Source: Chlamydiia bacterium (GTDB lineage: Bacteria > Chlamydiota > Chlamydiia > Chlamydiales > Rhabdochlamydiaceae). From it: DNA of 45,470 nucleotides. A program made the translations under genes and the position numbers. Position 1 is the stretch's first letter. Each line of letters begins with the position of its first letter. Below are positions 1 to 8,931 of this stretch, one piece after another. The DNA lies in the NCBI GenBank assembly GCA_021324995.1, contig JAJPIB010000013.1:1-45470 (forward strand). Direction: 5' to 3'. The notes under the pieces were generated by a model, which did no database searches, had not been told where the DNA came from, and saw only the letters and a list, made by a program, of their open reading frames with translations.

Positions 1-3
1 ATG

Positions 4-48
4 CCGATACATTGACAGCGGCCGGTTAGGCCGATGGCGATGTATTGG
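4..48. other. Nested inverted repeat at the window edge
   Basis: Bases 4-12 pair with 40-48 (nine positions, one of them G-T), and an inner GGCC at 20-23 pairs with GGCC at 29-32. This could be the 3' end of a structured transcript or a terminator of a gene outside the window. No coding frame is convincing in 1-143. Confidence 0.25.
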
Positions 49-106
49 AAAATCGCCGAAGGACGATTAATTTGAAGTTCGGTAGGGAGATTTGTCCAAA
101 CTCGAG

Positions 107-137
107 AAAGAAGCGGCTTGTTTCAAGCCGCTTCTTT
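107..137. terminator. Hairpin terminator candidate, probably bidirectional
   Basis: A perfect 13-bp stem (107-119 with 125-137) closes a 5-base loop. It lies 7 bases beyond the stop of the minus-strand gene at 144-1241. The T-runs on either side are short, so it may act on both strands but not strongly. Confidence 0.55.
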
Positions 138-143
138 GTAATT

Positions 144-1241
144 CTAAGGGCGTAAAAAAGCCAAAATCTCATCTTGTAATCCTGTGTCGATCCTTAAACT
201 GTCCTCTCTAACGGGATGGCGACACGAAGGACAAACAGCTGCAGCGCGTGTTTCCCAATAACGCGGAATCCCCCCGACACCGATATGATGGTCCATCGAC
301 TCTTTATCCATGTGATGCCTTGCATTTAATTGATCTTCAATAGTACCTCCGTCAGCCAAAGCCCGGCGTAAAGCGGGTAATCCATTTTGAACCGCAGTAT
401 GAGAGGCATCAAACACGGGGATCGCCATAAATTCCAATGTAGCCGGATCCTTGAACCTTGCCGGAATAGTCCCTATAAACAATGCACCTAGTCTAGCGAT
501 TTCAACTCCTTTTTGAGCGACCTCTTCAGGAATAGCATTCCTCCTGTAAGCTAGGGTATTTGGAATATTTAAATCGACGGGCGGTAGAGTCCTCTCGCTG
601 CGGCCCGCCCCTTCCACCATTGTTTCTCCACGACGGCGAAACCATCCCCAGAAACCACCATCAGTGATTCCTACCGAACTCCCTGAAGATCTCTGCGAAA
701 ATACGCAGAAAAAGGTATGGACAGCAGTAAGCACATTCTGAAAGGAAATCACTTTGTCGCATTCACGTAGAATTTCTTCCCGTATGACTTGACTACTCTC
801 ACTTCCCAATTCGATGAGACAACTCGAGGTTGTGTAAAAGAACAGGTTTTTGGTTTCTTCAGAAAGGCGCTCAAATTTCAATAGCGCGCGCGTTACTCTT
901 ACATCGGGATTCAAGATGACTCTCTTAAATTGACGCACCTCATTAATCCGCCGCTCGATGTCCTCGCGCGTTGTCGAACCAAACATGGAAATAAAAGAGC
1001 GAACAAACATCCGCGCATCTGCATAGAAATGAACGAGGTAGCTCCCAATTTTTTCTGATATTTGCCGCATTTGTTCAAAGCATTGATCCGAGGAAGTAGC
1101 GCGTAAATGCGTTTCATGATGCAAATTTCTAAGGTTTGAGCAAACACTGCGATGATTCAAAGAAGCCGGTCGCAGAAGATCTGCATTCAAGTCAGTTCGA
1201 GAATTAGAATTTAAGGTAAGACAGGAAATCGAAAAACTCAT
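144..1241 (-). CDS. U-box/RING-like protein, candidate ubiquitin-ligase effector
   Basis: A 365-residue protein. The start at 1241 is chosen because GGAGG sits 7 bases upstream; an in-frame ATG at 1295 has no such site. The C-terminal 100 residues or so (about 260-363) follow the U-box pattern. FKDPATLEFMAIPV at about 263-276 matches the usual F-x-DP-x-T-x-E-x-M-x-x-PV. CPSCRHPV at about 337-344 and a final DTGLQDEILAFL helix match the end of the fold. Between them is an unusually long, His-rich insertion of about 50 residues. True U-boxes lack zinc-binding Cys, so the CPSC pair makes the domain intermediate between U-box and RING. The N-terminal 250 residues are mostly helical and unrecognised. 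There is no signal peptide or membrane segment, which suits type III secretion. Ubiquitin-related domains are known in environmental chlamydiae. E2 binding and ligase activity are inferred only. Confidence 0.6.
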   Translation of the reverse strand: MSFSISCLTLNSNSRTDLNADLLRPASLNHRSVCSNLRNLHHETHLRATSSDQCFEQMRQISEKIGSYLVHFYADARMFVRSFISMFGSTTREDIERRINEVRQFKRVILNPDVRVTRALLKFERLSEETKNLFFYTTSSCLIELGSESSQVIREEILRECDKVISFQNVLTAVHTFFCVFSQRSSGSSVGITDGGFWGWFRRRGETMVEGAGRSERTLPPVDLNIPNTLAYRRNAIPEEVAQKGVEIARLGALFIGTIPARFKDPATLEFMAIPVFDASHTAVQNGLPALRRALADGGTIEDQLNARHHMDKESMDHHIGVGGIPRYWETRAAAVCPSCRHPVREDSLRIDTGLQDEILAFLRP

Positions 1242-1438
1242 AGTCAACCCTCCATTAGGTTTTGAAAATGCGCTGACCATCCTAACAAGATTCATGTAAT
1301 TTAAAGAAGATGAAAAGAAAAATAATAATTTTAATTATAACCAGCAAAAATTTTTTTTTCGAGAGATCTTATCCTCGCCAAAAAGAATCAAAACAGGTAC
1401 AAAGTCGAGAAACATACGAGCTAATTGCTTTTTTCCCC

Positions 1439-4231
1439 ATGAATGGAACTCCTCCGGAAAAAATTGATCACTATCTCATTCTCAAGAGCCTTGGAAAGGG
1501 GGGAATGGGAGAAGTTTTTCTCGTGAACGATCCTGTATGCAAGCGGCAAGTCGCACTAAAAAAAATCCGCGACGGGCTAAAAAAACATGCCGTCATGAAA
1601 GAGAGATTTCTCAGAGAAGCCAGGGTGGCAGCCCAGCTCACTCATCCGTCGATCATTCCCATTTTTTCTATCGACCCTGGGCCGGAAAAGACCTATTACA
1701 CCATGCCGTATGTTGAAGGAGAAACACTCAAGCAAATTTTAAAACAAAGCTATGAAGAGGAAAAAGAGGGTGAAGTGAGGCATCCGATAGGATCTTCCCT
1801 TCTCGCTTTAACGAGAGTCTTTCTCAGTGTTTGCGAAGCAATTGCCTACACCCATTCCAGAGGGATTGTTCATCGAGACATTAAACCTGATAATATCATT
1901 ATCGGAAAATATGGCGAAGTCCTCCTTCTGGATTGGGGTTTGGCTGACTTCATTGGCAAAGCGGAAACATTATTGCCGTATACTACTGATGAAAATTGCG
2001 AAGCTGACTATAAAGATTTAACAAGTCCTGGCAAAGTTCCCGGAACGCTAAACTATATCGCGCCCGAGCGTGTTCTCGGAGAACCTTCGCGACCTGAAAC
2101 CGACATCTATTCCTTAGGCGTTATTCTCTATCAATTGCTTACTCTGCGAGCGCCATTCCAACGCCAGTCCGTGAAAAATTTTCGCAAGTCAATGGAGCTT
2201 GAGAAATTCATCGATCCACTTGAAATGGCGCCTTACCGAGACATTCCCGTCCATTTGGCAGACATCGCGAAAAAATGCATGCACTTTGCTCCTGAAGATC
2301 GATTTCGCAGTGTCGACGCAATCATCACAGAGCTTAAGGGCTTTTTAGAAGGAAAACCTGAGTGGGTTCCTATAGCCTATCTTCACATGGATCGAAAGTC
2401 GGATTGGGAATTTCAGGAAAATATCTTGCTCGCCAAGCACACCGCTATTACACGCTCTCCCGATGTAATGGAGTGGGTCAGTCTCATGATTTCCAATGCT
2501 TCTTTCTCAGGAAACATCAAAGTTGAAACCAGAATTAAGAAGGGGGGAGGGGGTCAGGGGGTTGGGATTCTTATCGGAGTGCCCGATGCCGCGGAAAGAA
2601 AGGATTTCAATGAAGGATATTGTATTTGGTTCAACAAAGAGTGCCGCCTATTTCACAACAATGTCGAAGTCATGATGGCTTCAGAAGATTCTGTCGATGA
2701 TGGTTTTTATCACGACATTTGCATCGAAAAAGTTGACAATCATCTCACTGTCTCGCTAGATCGCAAAAAAGTTCTCCATTACATTAGTCACATCCCTCTT
2801 TCGGGAACCCATTTGGGAATCTTATGCAAGGATGGCGATTTTGAAATGAGCCCACTAAAAGTCATGGTTGGCAGTCAAAATGTCATGATCAATTGTTTAG
2901 CGATTCCCGATGCTTTCCTCTCCAGCAAAAACTACGCTAAAGCGCTTTTAGAGTATCGCAGGATTGCAAATTCATTTTCTGGAAGAACAGAAGGACGCGA
3001 AGCTGTTTTCCGAGCAGGAATTACCCTGCTCGAAGAAGCAGCCGCCCACAAAAAAAAACTGGAAAAACAGCGACTACAACTCATGGCTCTTGATGAATTT
3101 GGTAAGCTTCGCTACACGCCAGCTGCTCCGCTTGAGTATCTGGGAAAGTCACTGGTTTACAAAGCAACACAAGAGATCGAAGAAGAGATCAAATGCCTTG
3201 AGCTATGCATGCGCAAGTATTCGAAACATCCGATCATCAAGCGAATTCGTGAGCATATCACTTTTCGTCTGCATGAAACAGCGCTTAAAAGCCGATCCGG
3301 GGCATATCATTTTGCGCTGCTAGCATTGCGCCATGTTCCGCAAATCTTTCACAGCCAGGACCATGCCAAGCTCATTTTAAGTTTAAAAAAGCATATGGAA
3401 AAGATTCCCCTCTTCTTGCTTGGCGCAGCTTCTTTCGAATCCCTATCCATGGAAAAGGAACATTTAGCATGCCAGCTCGCCTTTTGGCTAAGCAGACCCA
3501 TCACCCTCATTGAAATGATCGAAACGTCCCAAAGCCAAGCGATCATCGCAAACGCCATGTATGCACTTCTTGCGATGGGACATTTTGAATGGGTAGAGGA
3601 GAATTTTCATTATCTTGAAGATAAAAGAGAAGCAACTCTACTAGGGATTGCTCTTCTCTATTTCAAAAAAGGACCCAAATCCGCGCTTGAGCGCCTTATC
3701 GAACAGCTCTCCCCTTCCATCTCAAATACTGAAATGCGGTGCGCTTATTTCTTATTCCACCGCTCTCTTCTCGAAGGTAAAACTGCACAATCCCTTCCCT
3801 ATTTCAATACATTTCCCAGCACACCTTTCCTCGATGCCCTGTATGTCAGCACATGCCTCATGCAAAATGCATGGAAAAAAGCTCAAGAAGTCCTCGACAA
3901 TTATCCTCCCGAAATCCTTGGCGATGAATATTCCCCCCTTTTCGTTCCGATGGGCTGCTACCTTCTTCACGTCGAAGGCAAGGAGATCGCCTTCTCCCAC
4001 TTCCACGGCTCAATCGATCTTCCCCATCCTACAACAACGATGCTACTCAGCTATTATCTGCGTGAAAAAATCAGCGATAAAAAGGGATGGATCACCCGCG
4101 CATTTGACTGGGAAAAAATCGCTTTCTTCCAGCAACTCACCCTCTACTTTCACTGTGCAAAAAAGCAGGAAAAAGAAAAAGAAAGCGCGCAGCGCCTCAA
4201 ACGAGAACTTAAAAAATTGGCATCTTTATGA
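1439..4231 (+). CDS. pknD: Serine/threonine protein kinase PknD
   Basis: A Hanks-type kinase of 930 residues. The glycine loop GKGGMGEV is at 19-26, the ATP-binding Lys is K41 in VALKK, the catalytic loop HRDIKPDN is at 145-152, DWG (for DFG) is at 165-167 and APE is at 208-210, so all catalytic motifs are present. Residues about 318-475 look like a beta-sandwich of the laminin-G/DUF1080 type. The rest to the C-terminus is helical and repeat-like (TPR-like). The start at 1439 fits the length of chlamydial PknD (about 930), although no clear Shine-Dalgarno is visible. The frame stays open upstream to an ATG at 1310, which would add 43 unmatched residues. The stop overlaps the next gene by 4 bases. 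In Chlamydia PknD is a membrane-associated kinase linked to type III secretion. I see no obvious transmembrane helix here. Confidence 0.93.
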   Translation: MNGTPPEKIDHYLILKSLGKGGMGEVFLVNDPVCKRQVALKKIRDGLKKHAVMKERFLREARVAAQLTHPSIIPIFSIDPGPEKTYYTMPYVEGETLKQILKQSYEEEKEGEVRHPIGSSLLALTRVFLSVCEAIAYTHSRGIVHRDIKPDNIIIGKYGEVLLLDWGLADFIGKAETLLPYTTDENCEADYKDLTSPGKVPGTLNYIAPERVLGEPSRPETDIYSLGVILYQLLTLRAPFQRQSVKNFRKSMELEKFIDPLEMAPYRDIPVHLADIAKKCMHFAPEDRFRSVDAIITELKGFLEGKPEWVPIAYLHMDRKSDWEFQENILLAKHTAITRSPDVMEWVSLMISNASFSGNIKVETRIKKGGGGQGVGILIGVPDAAERKDFNEGYCIWFNKECRLFHNNVEVMMASEDSVDDGFYHDICIEKVDNHLTVSLDRKKVLHYISHIPLSGTHLGILCKDGDFEMSPLKVMVGSQNVMINCLAIPDAFLSSKNYAKALLEYRRIANSFSGRTEGREAVFRAGITLLEEAAAHKKKLEKQRLQLMALDEFGKLRYTPAAPLEYLGKSLVYKATQEIEEEIKCLELCMRKYSKHPIIKRIREHITFRLHETALKSRSGAYHFALLALRHVPQIFHSQDHAKLILSLKKHMEKIPLFLLGAASFESLSMEKEHLACQLAFWLSRPITLIEMIETSQSQAIIANAMYALLAMGHFEWVEENFHYLEDKREATLLGIALLYFKKGPKSALERLIEQLSPSISNTEMRCAYFLFHRSLLEGKTAQSLPYFNTFPSTPFLDALYVSTCLMQNAWKKAQEVLDNYPPEILGDEYSPLFVPMGCYLLHVEGKEIAFSHFHGSIDLPHPTTTMLLSYYLREKISDKKGWITRAFDWEKIAFFQQLTLYFHCAKKQEKEKESAQRLKRELKKLASL

Positions 4232-4785
4232 CGCAAGACCACACTTCGATCCGCTTGCCCAATATCAAAAATCGAGAAACTGTTTACAGCGGCTATTTTG
4301 ATGTTCGCATTGATCTGCTTCAACTCCATCACGGCCCTAACCTTTCCTATACCTGTCTCGATCTTAAAGCAGACGCTGCTGTAATCCTTGCCAAAACCAA
4401 AGAGGGAAAATTCATCATCAATAAAGAATACCGTCATCCCACAGGCAAGTGGCTGCTCAGCTGCCCTGGAGGGCGAATTGATACTGGAGAATCTCCGATT
4501 GAAGCTGCTCGAAGAGAGCTTCTTGAGGAAACGGGCTATGGCAGTGGCACTTTTTACTCTGCAGGCAACGCCTATCCCTGCCCTTCCGTCACAGACCAAG
4601 TGATCTACTACATCTATGCTGAAAACGTTGAACGCATCTCTTCCCCCACCCACGAACCCTTCGAGCTGATTCACACCGAGCTAAAAACCCATCAAGAACT
4701 CCTCAACGAGATCGCCTCCGGCTTTCCCATCGACGGCGTCCTATGCACCGCTCTTTTCCTTTCTGGAATCTTTCGCCAAGGCTAA
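4228..4785 (+). CDS. NUDIX hydrolase, ADP-ribose pyrophosphatase-like
   Basis: A 185-residue NUDIX protein. The box G-x5-E-x7-REL-x-EE-x-GY is complete at residues 82-104, with E97, E100 and E101 as the likely metal ligands. The N-terminal strand region before the box resembles ADP-ribose or nucleotide-sugar pyrophosphatases, but the substrate cannot be read from the sequence. The ATG overlaps the pknD stop (ATGA), so the two are almost certainly translated from one mRNA. It is followed by 79 bases of spacer that contain two repeat fragments. Confidence 0.88.
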   Translation: MTQDHTSIRLPNIKNRETVYSGYFDVRIDLLQLHHGPNLSYTCLDLKADAAVILAKTKEGKFIINKEYRHPTGKWLLSCPGGRIDTGESPIEAARRELLEETGYGSGTFYSAGNAYPCPSVTDQVIYYIYAENVERISSPTHEPFELIHTELKTHQELLNEIASGFPIDGVLCTALFLSGIFRQG

Positions 4786-4831
4786 AGTCTGCACTGCGGC
4801 GCCGAACTAGATCCCAAAGAAAAAATTACCA

Positions 4832-4880
4832 AAAATCCATTAACACACTCTTAAATCCAAATTTTCAATCACGTTGGATA
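4832..4880. repeat. Junction of two dispersed repeat families
   Basis: Bases 4832-4850 are identical to 23861-23879 (second repeat family). They run directly into 4854-4880, a copy of the main dispersed repeat in reverse orientation, matching 16834-16863 and the right arm at 27147-27177. The 3' end of the minus-strand gene at 4865-5893 lies inside the main repeat. Confidence 0.75.
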
Positions 4881-5893
4881 TAGGGGGTTGGTTTATGTTC
4901 ATTGCTCGAGTTTCTGTTTAATCTTTCTAGGTTTTTGTCTTCGGCTTTATAAATCTTTAACCCTTCATTACAACCAATATATGCCGAGGATTTCCAGAAA
5001 TAATCAAAATCAATATTATGGTTTTTGGGAATACTTATTGTCCCTAAGTTTGGATCATAAAGAAATTCCCGCCCTTCTTCCTTTATATAAACAATGGCGT
5101 GGCTGCCTTCTTTATCTTCTTCAATTAATAAATAAACCCCGTCATCTTCGAGAGCGCTCTTTAACATTATCGCACCTAGCGCTCCCGGACCATATTGCAA
5201 AAATTCATTAGGTTCCTTAAAAGAAATGCCATCGTCATAAAATTTCATGCGTGCTATAGCACTCTGCAGATAAAAATCTTTAGCATCTCCTGTTTTAACA
5301 TAATTTATTCCTTGAACCATTCCCACCTTTTCGCTCACCCCATTTTGAAATTTTAACCCCAATTTCTTTATTGCAGTATCCACTTCAAATTTAGGAACTT
5401 TTTGCGGGTCTAAAAGAGGAGCTCTTTTTAGTTTAAAGAATTTGGCGATGAAAGAAAGAGCAGCTGAAAAGCAGACACCTTTGGTCGATTTTTCTGAAGG
5501 ATATAATTTTCTATTAGAACAGAGAAAATTTTCAGGTTCTTTTTCAAGTTTTGCAAAAAGATGATCAATTTTTTTGGGGTTCAAAGGACGTATAATATCA
5601 TCCTCACACTCCATATTGATTGCTGGAGCAATTAGATCGTCACCGAATAGATCATAGGCATCAATCGCATTTGCTTTGTGCCAATAATAAGTGCTTAACA
5701 GTTCATATTTACGGATGGATTCATTCTCGCATACTATTTCTTCTACAGATTGCGCTTTTACTAGATTGATTAGGGTCGTCAAATAGGAAAGGGATTTGAA
5801 AAATACTGCGCAGCAGATAGCAGATGCAGACCGGATAACACAATTGTAATATCCGTAGGGTTGAATAGATTTAGACGAGTCTGTAATTACCAT
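4865..5893 (-). CDS. Candidate cysteine protease (C58/YopT-like triad)
   Basis: A 342-residue protein with no family I can assign outright. Three motifs appear in the order and context of the YopT/AvrPphB (C58) papain-like peptidases: GVCFSAALSF with Cys141, GSHAIVYI with His265, and FLYDPNLG with Asp280. In C58 enzymes these are the nucleophile, the base and the Asp of a 'DPN-G' turn. A weakly hydrophobic stretch lies near residues 18-45. Such proteases are usually delivered effectors that cut host proteins; here that is inference. The last residues (YIQRD) and the TGA stop are encoded by the dispersed repeat, so the natural C-terminus may have been altered by the repeat. The coding DNA is richer in AT than its neighbours valS and pknD. 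Confidence 0.6.
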   Translation of the reverse strand: MVITDSSKSIQPYGYYNCVIRSASAICCAVFFKSLSYLTTLINLVKAQSVEEIVCENESIRKYELLSTYYWHKANAIDAYDLFGDDLIAPAINMECEDDIIRPLNPKKIDHLFAKLEKEPENFLCSNRKLYPSEKSTKGVCFSAALSFIAKFFKLKRAPLLDPQKVPKFEVDTAIKKLGLKFQNGVSEKVGMVQGINYVKTGDAKDFYLQSAIARMKFYDDGISFKEPNEFLQYGPGALGAIMLKSALEDDGVYLLIEEDKEGSHAIVYIKEEGREFLYDPNLGTISIPKNHNIDFDYFWKSSAYIGCNEGLKIYKAEDKNLERLNRNSSNEHKPTPYIQRD

Positions 5894-6025
5894 TTTTATT
5901 ACTCATATTATAATTCATTATAATAATATTTTATCAAATTTTGTTTTTATTAAATAGTTTTTTATCCAAAAAAAATTAATTTCACAATGCATTGATAATC
6001 TGAGTTTTATGAACAAGACAAACCT

Positions 6026-6054
6026 TTGCTCTTTTACTAAGGGCATGGTATTGT
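6026..6054 (+). promoter_or_regulatory. Possible valS promoter
   Basis: TTGCTC (6026-6031) and TATTGT (6049-6054) are 17 bases apart, 28 bases before the valS ATG. The match to the sigma-70-type consensus is modest (3/6 and 4/6), so this is a weak call. The preceding 5894-6020 is very AT-rich. Confidence 0.35.
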
Positions 6055-6081
6055 TGGGGGAAAATTAAATTAGGAAAGGTT

Positions 6082-8919
6082 ATGGACGAGGAACTGCCTA
6101 AGGCATACACGCCAAAAGAGGTTGAGGAAAAATGGTATAAGTTTTGGGAGGAAAAAGGCTTTTTTCGCGCCAATGCCCACTCTTCTAAGCCCGCCTATTG
6201 TATCTCGATTCCTCCTCCGAATGTCACGGGCGTCCTCCATATGGGTCATGCTCTCGTCGATACCCTGCAAGATGTTCTAATTCGCTGGAAAAGAATGTCC
6301 GGCTTTGAGGCCCTTTGGGTGCCGGGAACCGACCATGCAGGAATCGCTACCCAGACAGTCGTTGAGCGCCACTTGATGGCCTCTTTGGGCAAAAGGCGTA
6401 AAGATTTTTCCAGGGAAGAATTCTTGTCGCATGTCTGGAAGTGGAAAGAACGTAGTGAGTCTCAAATCCTCAGCCAGTTAAAAAAACTCGGATGTTCCTG
6501 CGACTGGTCGCGCCTCAGCTTCACTATGGATGATCAGCGCAATACAGCTGTGCGCACTGTTTTTAAGAAGATGTTTGACGCTGGGCTGATCTACCGCGGT
6601 GATTACCTTGTCAATTGGGATCCTGTCACGCAAACCGCTCTTGCCGATGATGAAGTTGAGTATGAAGAAAAAGACGGATATCTATGGTACTTCCGGTATC
6701 CTCTGGTCGATAAAAGCACATTCATCACGATCGCGACGACACGCCCAGAAACGATGTTTGGCGATACTGCCATCGCCGTTTCCGCAAGCGACGAAAGATA
6801 TCGCGATCTCATCGGAAAAAAAGTGATGCATCCTCTTATCGAGAGAGAAATTCCCATTATTGCCGATCGCTTTGTCGATCCGGCATTCGGCACAGGCGCG
6901 GTCAAGGTCACACCTGCGCACGATCCTAACGATTATGAAATGGGATTAAATCACAATCTACCTCTCATCAATGTCATGACACCCGATGGCAAGATGAATG
7001 AAAATGCGGGCAAACTTGCAGGCATGACTAAAGAAGCCGCCAGAGATGCCGTCGTACAAACGCTCAAAGAGATCGGCTGCCTTGTAAAAATCGAGCCGCA
7101 TAAAAACCGCGTGGGCATCTCTTATCGCTCTAAAGCTGTCATCGAGCCTTATCTTTCCAAACAGTGGTTTGTCCGTATGACAGGCTTTAAGGACATACTC
7201 AGAAAAGCTGTACAGGAGAATCATGTCCGCCTTATTCCTTCAAATTGGGAAAACACCTATTTCCACTGGATTGACAATTTGCGCGATTGGTGTATTTCCC
7301 GCCAGTTGTGGTGGGGCCATCGCATCCCGATCTGGTACCGTAAAGATAATCCGGAGGAAATGATTTGCTATGACGGACCTGATCTTCCACCTGAAGTCCA
7401 AAAAAATCCTGACACTTATGTTCAGGATGAAGATGTTCTCGATACATGGTTCTCTTCCGCTCTCTGGCCATTTAGCATCTTAGGATGGCCCAATAAGACA
7501 GATGACCTTAAGAAGTTTTATCCCAATGCGACGCTTGTGACAGGCCATGACATCCTTTTCTTCTGGGTTGCGCGCATGATCCTCATGGGAGAATACGTGC
7601 TTGGCAAAGCACCTTTTCCGGAAACTTTCCTGCACGGCCTTATCTATGGGAAATCCTATTGGCGTCAAAAAGAGGGGTCGATCGCCTATGCAACTCCTAA
7701 AGAGCGCCTCGATTTTGACCTGGGTTTGCCCATTCCCTCTGATGTCCATTCAAAATGGGAAAAGATGTCCAAATCTAAGGGCAACATCATCGATCCTCTC
7801 GAAATCATCGATACCTATGGCACAGATGCGATGCGCATGGCTCTTTGCGCTAGCGCAACGCAAGCGCGCCAGATCGATCTCGACCGCAGGCGCTTTGAAG
7901 AATTTAAAAACTTTACCAACAAAATTTGGAATGGCGCCCGGTTCATCTTCCTCAATATCGAAACGCTCTCGGCTGAATCTTTTGCACAGGGACTGGATCT
8001 CGGGGGACTCTCTTTAGAAGACAAATGGATTCTTTCCCTTCTTAATCGCACGATCCAAGACGTCGAGAAAAACCTCGCTGATTACATGTTCGATAAAGCG
8101 GCATCTACAGCCTATGACTTCTTTTGGAAAGAATTCTGCGCCTACTACATCGAACTTGTAAAGCCGATCCTCTTTGGAAAAGCTGGGATGGAAGAACAGC
8201 GCACAACAAAGCAAAAAATCCTTTGTATCGTCCTTTGTCATGTGATTCGCTTGCTACACCCTATGGCTCCCTTCATCACCGAAGAGCTGTTCCAAATGCT
8301 CAAGTCGAAATTCTCCAGCTTCACGGGCAAGGAAAAAGCAGATCCCTATACGATGGAAACGATTGCTGCATTAATCTCTCCCGCATGTATCATTTCGGCC
8401 TATCCTCGCATCATTCGCAAGGAAGACATCGATCTCCACATTGAAAATACATTTGCTTTCCTCGATGAGGTGATCCGCACTGTACGCAATATTCGCGCTG
8501 AAATGCAACTCCCCCCTGGAACGCCAACAGATCTTTACATCTGCGCTTCTCCTAAGGATAAGCAGCGCGAGCTTGTCGAGACTAATCTCGGCATTATTCA
8601 AGCGCTTGTCCGCACCAAAACAGTGTGTTTCTCCGATGAAGAGAAAAAAGTTCCTTTTAGCGCCAGCGCCATTGTTGGCAATCTCCATCTGGTTATCCCT
8701 CTTCCTCAAGAATTCAAGGAGAAAGAAAAGGTTCGTCTGATTAAAGAAAGAGACAAACACATCGCGCAAGCCAATCACCTCAGGCAGCAACTTGGCAACA
8801 CAGACTTTTTGGAAAAAGCCCCTGCACAGCTCGTAGAAAAGCTAAAAAATAACTTAGCTCAATCGGAAAAAGAACTCTCTGAGACAATGAAAAAGCTCGA
8901 GGATATTGAAATGGGATAA
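6082..8919 (+). CDS. valS: Valyl-tRNA synthetase
   Basis: A class Ia synthetase of 945 residues that charges tRNA-Val. The HIGH motif appears as HMGH at 53-56 and the KMSKS loop is KMSKS at 561-565. The connective (editing) domain contains TTRPETMFGDTA, typical of ValRS. The C-terminal 60 residues or so form the Lys/Glu-rich coiled coil (KEKVRLIKERD onward) of bacterial ValRS. AGGAAAGG precedes the ATG at a suitable distance. pknD and valS are neighbours in Chlamydia too; here a NUDIX gene and a reversed protease-like gene lie between them. Confidence 0.98.
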   Translation: MDEELPKAYTPKEVEEKWYKFWEEKGFFRANAHSSKPAYCISIPPPNVTGVLHMGHALVDTLQDVLIRWKRMSGFEALWVPGTDHAGIATQTVVERHLMASLGKRRKDFSREEFLSHVWKWKERSESQILSQLKKLGCSCDWSRLSFTMDDQRNTAVRTVFKKMFDAGLIYRGDYLVNWDPVTQTALADDEVEYEEKDGYLWYFRYPLVDKSTFITIATTRPETMFGDTAIAVSASDERYRDLIGKKVMHPLIEREIPIIADRFVDPAFGTGAVKVTPAHDPNDYEMGLNHNLPLINVMTPDGKMNENAGKLAGMTKEAARDAVVQTLKEIGCLVKIEPHKNRVGISYRSKAVIEPYLSKQWFVRMTGFKDILRKAVQENHVRLIPSNWENTYFHWIDNLRDWCISRQLWWGHRIPIWYRKDNPEEMICYDGPDLPPEVQKNPDTYVQDEDVLDTWFSSALWPFSILGWPNKTDDLKKFYPNATLVTGHDILFFWVARMILMGEYVLGKAPFPETFLHGLIYGKSYWRQKEGSIAYATPKERLDFDLGLPIPSDVHSKWEKMSKSKGNIIDPLEIIDTYGTDAMRMALCASATQARQIDLDRRRFEEFKNFTNKIWNGARFIFLNIETLSAESFAQGLDLGGLSLEDKWILSLLNRTIQDVEKNLADYMFDKAASTAYDFFWKEFCAYYIELVKPILFGKAGMEEQRTTKQKILCIVLCHVIRLLHPMAPFITEELFQMLKSKFSSFTGKEKADPYTMETIAALISPACIISAYPRIIRKEDIDLHIENTFAFLDEVIRTVRNIRAEMQLPPGTPTDLYICASPKDKQRELVETNLGIIQALVRTKTVCFSDEEKKVPFSASAIVGNLHLVIPLPQEFKEKEKVRLIKERDKHIAQANHLRQQLGNTDFLEKAPAQLVEKLKNNLAQSEKELSETMKKLEDIEMG

Positions 8920-8931
8920 ACGGCGGAAACG

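Noticed and set aside
3648..4301. A 217-residue frame overlapping the end of pknD
   Set aside because: It is a shadow frame of pknD with no recognisable domain; pknD and the NUDIX gene account for the DNA.
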